Assembly (NCBI GenBank): GCA_964635965.1
Contig: CAZWQX010000145.1
Span: forward strand, 1-9,749
Source: JAKVAV01 sp964635965
Lineage (GTDB): Bacteria > Bacteroidota > Bacteroidia > Flavobacteriales_D > Cryomorphaceae
Direction of reading: 5' to 3'
Length of the DNA: 9,749 nt
The position numbers and the translations under genes were made by a program. Within the stretch, counting starts at the first letter, position 1, and each line of letters opens with the position of its first letter. Shown here in pieces: positions 1 to 6,051 of this stretch. The notes beneath the pieces were generated by a model. The model made no database searches. It was not told the DNA's origin and saw nothing but the letters and a program-made list of their open reading frames with translations.

Positions 1-347
1 TGGTTCTCCTCTAAACCGGGAATAGCCGATTTGAAAATGTAATTCACGGATACCCAATCTCCGCTTTCGGCAATTTTAACCACTTCTACCCCGGTTAAAA
101 CCTGAGCCAAAGTCTTAGCAAGTTCGATGAATTCTGCCTTGGAGTTAGCAGTTGCCGTCGGATCGGTAAAATGATAATCATCGTCCAATAAGGCCAGTGA
201 TTCACCTACTCTATCAAAATCATTAAATCCTGCTAAAAAGGTTGTCACAACTGCTTGATTGGTCAATTGGCTCCGGTTCTCTTGAGCAAATCCAGCGCTC
301 GTTACTAGTCCCAGTGCGATCAAAAGTGCTAATCTGATTTTTTTCAT
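1..347 (-). CDS. Secreted NTF2/SnoaL-like protein, C-terminus beyond window
   Basis: Reading leftward from the ATG at 347, 115 codons stay open to the window edge, so the C-terminus is missing. The protein begins with MKKIRLALLIALGLVTSAGFA, a typical Sec signal peptide (basic n-region, hydrophobic core, likely cut after GFA before QE), so it is probably periplasmic or secreted. The rest resembles the first half of a SnoaL-like/NTF2-fold domain: a helical stretch (VVTTFLAGFNDFD) followed by DDDYHFTDPTA, which matches the usual pattern of a strand carrying the 'F.DP.a' signature, then AEFIELAKTLAQVLTG and strands with VEVVKIAESGDWVSVNY. The fold is used by small enzymes, binding proteins and many orphan secreted proteins, so no reaction can be assigned. 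It lies 74 nt after the Crp/Fnr-type gene on the same strand and may be its target, because a Crp/Fnr-like palindrome precedes it. The fold call is fairly safe; the function is unknown. Confidence 0.75.
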   Translation of the reverse strand, partial: MKKIRLALLIALGLVTSAGFAQENRSQLTNQAVVTTFLAGFNDFDRVGESLALLDDDYHFTDPTATANSKAEFIELAKTLAQVLTGVEVVKIAESGDWVSVNYIFKSAIPGLEEN

Positions 348-374
348 TTGTCCTGTACGTTTTGATTTACATGA

Positions 375-382
375 CAAAATTC
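375..382 (-). promoter_or_regulatory. Possible -7 element of NTF2-like gene
   Basis: On the minus strand this reads GAATTTTG, which matches five of the six fixed bases of the Bacteroidota -7 consensus TAnnTTTG. A start site about four bases further on would lie near 371, giving a leader of about 23 nt before the ATG at 347. No TTTG-like -33 element sits at the expected distance. That would fit a promoter needing an activator bound at the palindrome at 403-420. This is a hand match only. Confidence 0.3.
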
Positions 383-402
383 AGGCGTATATCTAAGTCT
401 AT

Positions 403-420
403 TCTTGGTATAGACCAAGA
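403..420. promoter_or_regulatory. Crp/Fnr-like palindromic operator candidate
   Basis: The sequence TCTTGGT-ATAG-ACCAAGA is a perfect 7-bp inverted repeat around a 4-nt spacer. Its core TTGGT-N4-ACCAA has the 5-4-5 layout of the FNR-class site TTGAT-N4-ATCAA, with one changed base per half-site. It begins one base after the stop codon of the Crp/Fnr-family gene and lies upstream of the NTF2-like gene. Its centre (411.5) is about 41 bp upstream of the start site inferred from the -7-like element at 375-382, which is the class II activator position. The repeat could instead act as a small hairpin after the regulator gene, but no T-tract follows it on the minus strand. Confidence 0.45.
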
Positions 421-421
421 T

Positions 422-991
422 TTAAATCTTGATGCGATTGATCAGTTTACTGAAGTTGGTAGCGTCAATATTGAGGTAGGACGCGATATCTTTTTGCGGG
501 ATGATCTGCAGTAAGTGAGCGCTTCGAGAAGAAAAAGCGCGAAAGCGCTCTTCAACAGTGAGAGCCATGACCTCGTGCAGTCGATGAACGAGCCCGTAGA
601 GAAATCGTTCAGACATCTTTCGAAAAAGCGTTTCCAGTTGCCTTTCCTGACTGATCATTCGCTCGTGCTGTTCAAAAGAAATTCGCAAGAATTTACTCTC
701 CGTAATGGTCTCCAAATAATACCTGGATGGAGTTTGGGTAATAAAAGAATCAATCATACCGCTGAATGAGTTTGGGTAGGCAAATGCGATAATATGTTCC
801 TTATTCTTATGCAGGAAATAAGACTTTTGAACTCCTTCTTTTACGTAGTAGAGATACTTCTCCACCTCACCTTCAGCGCACATTACTTGTTTCTTACCAA
901 TCGAGAACTCATTCCACCGGGAAGCATATTCTTCAATGACGGCGTGGTCTATTGAATGAAAGCCTTTAAGGAAGGCAACCAATTCTTGCAT
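422..991 (-). CDS. Crp/Fnr-family transcriptional regulator
   Basis: This 189-residue protein has the layout of Bacteroidota Crp/Fnr regulators. An N-terminal cyclic-nucleotide-binding-type beta-barrel (about residues 15-110, with GEVEKYLYYVKEGVQKSYF) is followed by a long dimerisation helix (about 110-140) and a winged-helix DNA-binding end with IPQKDIASYLNIDATNFSKL, where DATNFSKL would be the recognition helix. The phosphate-binding cassette of cAMP-binding CRP (R-x-S-A) is not visible, so cAMP binding is doubtful. There is only one cysteine (C38), so it is not an iron-sulphur FNR. The ligand is unknown. I chose the ATG at 991 rather than the TTG at 1012, because MQELVAFLKGF is the usual family beginning and a possible -7 element at 1021-1028 would leave TTG almost without a leader. 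The gene follows the barrel-protein gene by 44 nt and precedes the NTF2-like gene. It is complete at the C-terminus. Confidence 0.85.
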   Translation of the reverse strand: MQELVAFLKGFHSIDHAVIEEYASRWNEFSIGKKQVMCAEGEVEKYLYYVKEGVQKSYFLHKNKEHIIAFAYPNSFSGMIDSFITQTPSRYYLETITESKFLRISFEQHERMISQERQLETLFRKMSERFLYGLVHRLHEVMALTVEERFRAFSSRSAHLLQIIPQKDIASYLNIDATNFSKLINRIKI

Positions 992-1017
992 TTTGAAAAG
1001 TTTTCTGCACAAGTTTA

Positions 1018-1038
1018 TGACAAATTCATCCTTTGTCA
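1018..1038. promoter_or_regulatory. Inverted repeat TGACAAA-N7-TTTGTCA
   Basis: Perfect 7-bp arms flank a 7-nt spacer. The repeat covers the stop codon of the barrel-protein gene and lies just upstream of the regulator's ATG (991). No T-tract follows on the minus strand, so a terminator is unlikely. It could be an autoregulatory operator or a short processing hairpin in a joint transcript. One arm overlaps the possible -7 element of the regulator gene. Confidence 0.4.
1021..1028 (-). promoter_or_regulatory. Possible -7 element of Crp/Fnr-type gene
   Basis: On the minus strand this reads TGAATTTG, five of six fixed bases of TAnnTTTG. A start site about four bases further on would give a leader of roughly 26 nt before the ATG at 991. 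The NTF2-like gene has nearly the same string before it: GAATTTTGTCAT there and GAATTTGTCAT here. No -33 element is recognisable. An alternative is TAAACTTG, about 10 bases downstream, but that is too close to the ATG. Confidence 0.25.
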
Positions 1039-1581
1039 GAATCTGTACCCGCCGTTGATTCCCAGATTCGGAAATCCCGAAACGGAAGAAGCCTTATTGA
1101 ATTCACCGCCGATTCCGATAAAAGCCTCAACTAAAAACTTTCCTCCAAAGTTTCGTTTATAACCAATATTGACTCCTGCCCCAAAACCAACACGCTCCTC
1201 TCCCAATGCAGTGCTTGAATTGGTTATCACTCCATCAAAGAGTAAATCGTCGTCAGAAAACACTATCCCGGCATTTCCTTCGGCAAAAAAACCTGTAGTA
1301 GAGGTGCTCTTGGAAAGATAGTACCTCACGTAGGGCAATATCATGCCTCGGAAATTATCAACTTGATTGAAGTTATGGGCCCCAATTATACCAACGGCGA
1401 CACCAGGTGACAGAACTCTTTCGTATTGAACGCTGATAATTTCCATGAAGGCCAAACCAGCGTTGGCTTTTATCTCATTTTTGTTGTCCACAGCTTTGGG
1501 ATTTCCCGTTTCTGAAGACTGTCCATATGCAAACGTGAATGAAGAAAAAAGAAGAACTATAGATAGGAGTTTCGAATTCAT
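1036..1581 (-). CDS. Small outer-membrane beta-barrel-like protein
   Basis: This is a 181-residue protein with a clear signal peptide (MNSKLLSIVLLFSSFTFAYG, likely cut before QSSETG). The mature part alternates short amphipathic strands with glycine- and aromatic-rich turns: IKANAGLAFMEIISVQYERVL, AVGIIGAHNF, GMILPYVRYYL, TTGFFAEGNAGIVF, VGFGAGVNIGYKRNF and KFLVEAFIGIGGEF. It ends NLGINGGYRF, the terminal aromatic strand expected of a protein folded into the outer membrane by the BAM machinery. I count about eight possible strands, which suits a small OmpA-like or OmpW-like barrel, but no named family is recognisable. Substrate and role are unknown. The ATG at 1581 is the only start that keeps the signal peptide whole. 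It may be first in a leftward unit with the Crp/Fnr-type gene. A long hairpin lies 36-97 nt upstream of its start. Confidence 0.7.
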   Translation of the reverse strand: MNSKLLSIVLLFSSFTFAYGQSSETGNPKAVDNKNEIKANAGLAFMEIISVQYERVLSPGVAVGIIGAHNFNQVDNFRGMILPYVRYYLSKSTSTTGFFAEGNAGIVFSDDDLLFDGVITNSSTALGEERVGFGAGVNIGYKRNFGGKFLVEAFIGIGGEFNKASSVSGFPNLGINGGYRF

Positions 1582-1885
1582 CGCTTTTGGCTCGGTTTCA
1601 GATACAACACGAATGACCCTATTTTATTCTATCTCGAATGGTGAAATTCCCTGCATTCTTGGATAGATAAAATCAGGGCATGAACCAACAAAATCTTCAC
1701 GACTTCGCATTGGTGCGCTGTCTACATGGGTGGACATTCGTTGCTCATCCGCCTAATATTCAATATACTTACACTTCGGGCGATCTTCAATCTCCCATTT
1801 TCTAACCAAACCGATCAAAATCAGCGTTGTAAATCCATACAATAGTCGGTCCTGCAAAGTTTTCAGTAAAGGCATTCTGCTCTTA
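1582..1885. other. Divergent intergenic region without a convincing gene
   Basis: These 304 bases separate the leftward barrel-protein gene from the rightward hybrid regulator and should hold both promoters. I found no good TAnnTTTG/TTTG pair for either gene. The only ATG-initiated rightward frame, from 1726, stops at a TAG after 39 codons and resembles nothing. The main structure is the hairpin at 1617-1678. The frame of the downstream regulator is open from 1757, just after a TAA, but contains no ATG, GTG or TTG before 1886. Confidence 0.6.
1617..1678. repeat. Long imperfect inverted repeat (62-nt hairpin)
   Basis: Four arm segments pair in order. CCCT (1617-1620) pairs with AGGG (1675-1678). 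ATTTTAT (1621-1627) pairs with ATAAAAT (1667-1673). CTATC (1629-1633) pairs with GATAG (1662-1666). GAATG (1636-1640) pairs with CATTC (1654-1658). That gives 21 pairs with single-base bulges at 1628 and 1674, a small 2x3 internal loop and a 13-nt apical loop. It sits between divergent genes, so it is not a normal terminator. It could be a leader structure of the barrel-protein mRNA, a two-way operator, or one copy of a dispersed palindromic element. Confidence 0.6.
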
Positions 1886-4800
1886 TTGGCGATGATGCTC
1901 TGCATCTCGGGTTGGAATTCGGTAAATGCACAGGTATTTAAGTTTGAACCTATCCCTTCGGAGCTTGGCCTGTCACAGAATTTTATCAGTGATATAGCCG
2001 AGGATACATTAGGCTTTATTTGGATCGCCACACCGAGTGGGTTAAATCGATTCGACGGATATGGATTTAAGATTTACAAGAACAATCCTGCTGATTCATT
2101 AAGTCTGGGAAGTAACCGCGTTCGAAAAGTCCTTGTCGATCATTTCGGACAACTATGGGTTGGTCACGATTCGGGACTTCAAGTCTATAATCACTCAAAA
2201 GGAACTTTCAAGACGATTCCCGGAATAAGCGGAGTCTCGTCAAGGCATATGGTATTGGCCCAAGACAGCTCCATCTGGCTAGTCGATTCTAAGAGATCCG
2301 TTCATCAAATCAAACTATCAGGTCAGGAAGAATTCGAAGTAAAGAGTTATGAAAACCTGTTTCCCAACAATCCGCAAAAAGACGACCTGGTGAGATCGAT
2401 TGCATTTGATCAGTGGAACAGATTATGGGTAAATGCAGGTGTTTTTCTGGGAGTCCTTGATTTCAGCCAAGCGGAACCCGAGATACGTTACGTCGATTGG
2501 AGAATATTCGGCACAGAACCGGAGATGACTTTAAGTCAGAGCTTAGACTTTGAAAAACAGGTTCACAAACATCGACTCCAAGGGTGTTTTACTGGCAGAA
2601 ATGGAGAAGTCTTCATTTATCACAACAAAGTGATTTCTATTGTGAACGGAGAACGACTCGAATCTTTCAAAATGGATACGCTCAAAAATTCCGAGATCAT
2701 CGTCCATTCCATCTCTCGCTTCGGCGGTCTGCACGATGCTGAGAATACCCTTTGGCTGTATACCTCTGACAATGGCGCCCATATAGGAATCAACCTTAAC
2801 GATCTGGAAATCGTCGAAAAGAATAATGTTCTATTCGAAAATATCACGGTGGGCATCACCTCCATCATCGAGTCATCGAATGGAATAATCTGGGCGTCGA
2901 CAAACGGGCATGGACTCTACAAAGGGATAAGACATAAGGAGATTTTTAATAGCCCTCCCGAATCGAAAAAGTACCCTACAACGAGCATTTATCCCGTTTA
3001 CAAAGACCCGGAAGGAAATCTTTGGTTTTTTACCCAGCGTGAAATCAGAGTAATTCCCGCAGGTGGGGATGAATCCATCGAGATGGTTTTTCCAGAGGAA
3101 GAGAATTCCTACGTCAGTTCAAGAAATGAAGACTTCGACTTCTCTGCCAAATTCATCAAGGGAGATGGAAAAGGAAACCTATGGGTTGGAAACTACGATG
3201 GACTTCATCACTTTGAAACGAAGGGAACGAAGGTGCTGAAACATACCCTCTACCCGGTAAAGCAAATTAGTAGAAGTGGAGACGATGATTTTCTTCTGGG
3301 CGTTTATGACCTCCTGGAGGATGAAAGCGGGCAGATCTGGCTGACTACTGCGGGTGAGTTTGGCCGGTTTGATATCGAGACCGGTGATTTTGATGGTCAA
3401 CCTTTTGAATTGGATTTCAGAACCTATGACGATAACAGAATTACGAATAGAATCATACAAACTTCCCCGAACATCTTTTGGATCGGGACCATACATGGAT
3501 TAATAAAATATGACGATTCAAAGAAGGAGTACAGTCACTTTTACCACGATCCCAATGACCTGAATTCGTTATCGGTGAATAGCATCAAGACCTTAGCCAA
3601 AGACCCCGATAATGCAGATGTTATTTGGATCGGTACAAATGGAGGTGGATTAGACCGTTTCGATACGCGTAACGACCGTTGGCAACATTTTACCACTACA
3701 GACGGGCTTCCCGATGAAACCATTTATGGTATTCTTCCCAATGAGGGTGACGAGCTCTGGTTGAGCACCAACAAAGGCCTCTGCGTCTTTAATGCCGACA
3801 ACTTCAATATACAAATCTACACAGCCCCGGACGGATTGCAGGATAATGAGTTTAACACCCGTTCATTCAGCAAAGCCGCTGATGGTGAAATGATTTTCGG
3901 AGGGATAAAGGGATTAAATCGATTCTATCCCAATCGGATATTCGAATCGAACCATCATCCGCACACCGCAATAACAGGCGTCAAAATCAACAACGAACTT
4001 ATCTCGTTTAGCGCTAATTCAAAGGTGCTTAGCCACCCGATTGAATCCGCCTCTGACTTGGTCCTAAATCCTCAAGTCAAAATGGTCGCTTTTTCCATTG
4101 CCGGGATGGACCTGAGTATTCCGGAAAAAACCAGCTACCAATACCAATTGGAGAAATTCGACGATGCATGGAACACCATCGGCAAGGAGCGCACCATTAC
4201 CTTCACCAACCTACCTTATGGGGACTATACCCTTAAGATCCGGTCAACCAATCGTTCAGGAAAATGGAGCGACAAAGTGAGGAAACTCAATATTCATGTT
4301 CTCTCTCCCTGGTATCAAAAGTGGTGGGCGTACGCTATTTATACTTTGGTCATAATTATCATTGTGATCGCGATTTACCGCTTTCAACTTCAACGTGAAG
4401 ACGAAAAAAGAGAAGCAAAAAGACTATTAGAGCTAGACAATCTCAAATCACGAATTTTCACCAATATCACCCATGAGTTCCGTACACCTATTACGGTAAT
4501 ACTTGGTATGACCGGGATGATCAAGGATCAGGACAGATACACCAAGCCGATTCGAAGAAATGCCAATAATCTTCTGCAAATGGTGAATCAAATACTTGAC
4601 CTAACCAAGCTCGAATCAAACAAACTCGAAATAAACTACATCAACGGAAATGTAGTTGAATATCTCAGATATCTCACTGAGTCTTTAAGAAGCACCGCCG
4701 ACCAACAAGGGAAAGAACTCGTATTCATTTCTTCTGTTCCAACTGTGAAAATGGATTATGACGAGATGAAGGTTCGGCAAATTGTTTACAATCTCCTTTC

Positions 4801-5932
4801 CAATGCACTGAAGTTTACGAATGAAGGGGATCGGATCGAACTCCGGGTTGATACGAATACTGAGAAAGGCCTCATTGTGGCGGTTGAGGATACGGGTATT
4901 GGAATTGCGGAGGAGAAGCTACCGCAAATCTTTGATCGCTTTTATCAGGTGGACGATACTTCGACGAGAAAGGCACAAGGAACCGGGATAGGCCTGACCC
5001 TGAGTGCTGAGCTTGTCAAATTATTGGGAGGAGAAATTACGGTCAAATCTCAACCAAATCGGGGTACCACATTTCAGTTTCACCTACCAATCAGAAATGA
5101 AGCCGAAAGAGGAGAGTTCAGTCAAGAAGATCTGGTATCAATTAAAGTTGAACCCATTCCCGAAAACGGATCTGCTCCTACTCATCACCAAGAGGACAAG
5201 CCACTTTTACTATTCGTTGAAGACAATTATGAAATCGTGCGGTTCGTCAAGTTGCTTCTCGAAGACTCCTACTCCATCATCCATGCGGAAAACGGCGAAC
5301 TAGGCATTCAAGAGGCGATTAAACGAATTCCCGATATCATTATTAGTGATGTCATGATCCCTCTCAAGGACGGATTTGAAGTCACGGAAACCTTAAAATC
5401 AGATATTCGAACAAGTCATATTCCGATTATCCTTCTTACCGCGAAATCGACCCAAGAAGACCGCAACACCGGTCTTTCAAAAGGAGCAGATGCCTATTTA
5501 AATAAACCTTTTGATAAAGAGGAGCTACAGATACGGCTGAAAAAACTGGTGGAGATTCGAAAAACGATTACCGCCAAGTTTAAAAACCTGGAAGAATCAA
5601 CCGAAAAAGAAGATCAGCTGGAAAATGAATTCCTTCTTCAAGTGAAGGAAGTTGTTTTGAGCGAAATCGATAATTCAGATTTCAAAATTGAGCACATAGA
5701 ATCAGCCTTGAATTTGAGCAAAATGCAGCTTTACCGAAAGCTAAAAGCACTAACGGGAATGAGTCCCACATTAGTGGTGAGAGATATCAGATTAACCGAA
5801 GCATCCAAGCTCATTATTCAGGGAAAACTGAATGTCTCGGAGGTGGCGTACGGGGTTGGATTTACCGATCCAAGTTACTTTACCAGGGTCTTTAAAGAGA
5901 AATTCGGAACCTCTCCCAGTCAGTATAATTAA
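1886..5932 (+). CDS. Hybrid two-component system sensor/regulator (HTCS)
   Basis: This 1348-residue protein joins a whole signalling pathway in one inner-membrane chain. Residues about 30-685 hold roughly fourteen propeller repeats of the 'D..G.lWigT..GL..fd' type (e.g. DTLGFIWIATPSGLNRFD), enough for two seven-bladed periplasmic sensor propellers. A Y_Y_Y domain (about 740-806) and one membrane segment (about 813-835, WWAYAIYTLVIIIIVIAIY) follow. The kinase has H863 in THEFRTP, an N-box at N973, DTGIGI from D1002 and GTGIGL from G1032. The receiver has E1112/D1113, phospho-acceptor D1155, T1185 and K1207, all intact. An AraC-type double helix-turn-helix ends the chain (about 1265-1348). In this family a periplasmic ligand, often an oligosaccharide, triggers phosphorelay and activation of nearby genes. 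No SusC/SusD pair follows here; a surface-fibre operon does. The start is uncertain: 1886 is TTG, and a better signal peptide would need the untranslated-looking codons upstream. Confidence 0.93.
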   Translation: MAMMLCISGWNSVNAQVFKFEPIPSELGLSQNFISDIAEDTLGFIWIATPSGLNRFDGYGFKIYKNNPADSLSLGSNRVRKVLVDHFGQLWVGHDSGLQVYNHSKGTFKTIPGISGVSSRHMVLAQDSSIWLVDSKRSVHQIKLSGQEEFEVKSYENLFPNNPQKDDLVRSIAFDQWNRLWVNAGVFLGVLDFSQAEPEIRYVDWRIFGTEPEMTLSQSLDFEKQVHKHRLQGCFTGRNGEVFIYHNKVISIVNGERLESFKMDTLKNSEIIVHSISRFGGLHDAENTLWLYTSDNGAHIGINLNDLEIVEKNNVLFENITVGITSIIESSNGIIWASTNGHGLYKGIRHKEIFNSPPESKKYPTTSIYPVYKDPEGNLWFFTQREIRVIPAGGDESIEMVFPEEENSYVSSRNEDFDFSAKFIKGDGKGNLWVGNYDGLHHFETKGTKVLKHTLYPVKQISRSGDDDFLLGVYDLLEDESGQIWLTTAGEFGRFDIETGDFDGQPFELDFRTYDDNRITNRIIQTSPNIFWIGTIHGLIKYDDSKKEYSHFYHDPNDLNSLSVNSIKTLAKDPDNADVIWIGTNGGGLDRFDTRNDRWQHFTTTDGLPDETIYGILPNEGDELWLSTNKGLCVFNADNFNIQIYTAPDGLQDNEFNTRSFSKAADGEMIFGGIKGLNRFYPNRIFESNHHPHTAITGVKINNELISFSANSKVLSHPIESASDLVLNPQVKMVAFSIAGMDLSIPEKTSYQYQLEKFDDAWNTIGKERTITFTNLPYGDYTLKIRSTNRSGKWSDKVRKLNIHVLSPWYQKWWAYAIYTLVIIIIVIAIYRFQLQREDEKREAKRLLELDNLKSRIFTNITHEFRTPITVILGMTGMIKDQDRYTKPIRRNANNLLQMVNQILDLTKLESNKLEINYINGNVVEYLRYLTESLRSTADQQGKELVFISSVPTVKMDYDEMKVRQIVYNLLSNALKFTNEGDRIELRVDTNTEKGLIVAVEDTGIGIAEEKLPQIFDRFYQVDDTSTRKAQGTGIGLTLSAELVKLLGGEITVKSQPNRGTTFQFHLPIRNEAERGEFSQEDLVSIKVEPIPENGSAPTHHQEDKPLLLFVEDNYEIVRFVKLLLEDSYSIIHAENGELGIQEAIKRIPDIIISDVMIPLKDGFEVTETLKSDIRTSHIPIILLTAKSTQEDRNTGLSKGADAYLNKPFDKEELQIRLKKLVEIRKTITAKFKNLEESTEKEDQLENEFLLQVKEVVLSEIDNSDFKIEHIESALNLSKMQLYRKLKALTGMSPTLVVRDIRLTEASKLIIQGKLNVSEVAYGVGFTDPSYFTRVFKEKFGTSPSQYN

Positions 5933-5957
5933 CTGTTTTTCAATAGATTCAGACCAG

Positions 5958-5996
5958 TTGCAAACTGAGTCCTAGGATTTGCAAGATGAGTCCAAG
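5958..5996 (+). promoter_or_regulatory. Tandem direct-repeat operator, likely for the HTCS
   Basis: Two 18-bp copies, TTGCAAACTGAGTCCTAG (from 5958) and TTGCAAGATGAGTCCAAG (from 5979), are identical at 15 of 18 positions and start exactly 21 bp apart, two turns of the helix. This is the geometry of AraC-type sites such as araI1/I2. The proximal copy ends at 5996, where a -33 element would lie relative to TAGTTTTG at 6017, and no TTTG is present there. The site is 26 bp past the stop of a regulator with an AraC-type domain and precedes the fibre operon. Binding by that regulator is inferred. A small palindrome, TCCTAGGA, lies across the junction of the two copies. Confidence 0.65.
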
Positions 5997-6016
5997 CCGA
6001 AAGTGGCGGTGCAAAA

Positions 6017-6024
6017 TAGTTTTG
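6017..6024 (+). promoter_or_regulatory. -7 promoter element TAGTTTTG of the fibre operon
   Basis: TAGTTTTG is a perfect match to the Bacteroidota -7 consensus TAnnTTTG. The start site would fall near 6028, leaving a leader of about 24 nt before the ATG at 6052. The -33 TTTG element is missing at the right distance, and its place is taken by the end of the proximal direct repeat, as expected for an activator-dependent promoter. Confidence 0.6.
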
Positions 6025-6051
6025 GAAACGTAATTCAAAACTTCAAGCATT

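Noticed and set aside
515..769. Rightward ORF inside the Crp/Fnr-type gene
   Set aside because: It is antisense to a well-supported coding gene, and its translation has no domain, signal peptide or plausible composition.
992..1012. TTG at 1012 as start of the Crp/Fnr-type gene
   Set aside because: It adds only MCRKLFK, unlike the usual family N-terminus, and lies too close to the possible promoter. The ATG at 991 is better.
1726..1845. Small rightward ORF of 39 codons in the divergent gap
   Set aside because: It has no recognisable product or ribosome-binding signal and is short enough to occur by chance.
5955..5967. CAGTT-GCA-AACTG as a terminator of the hybrid regulator gene
   Set aside because: It is short with a 3-nt loop, and it overlaps the first copy of the direct repeat, which explains the sequence better.
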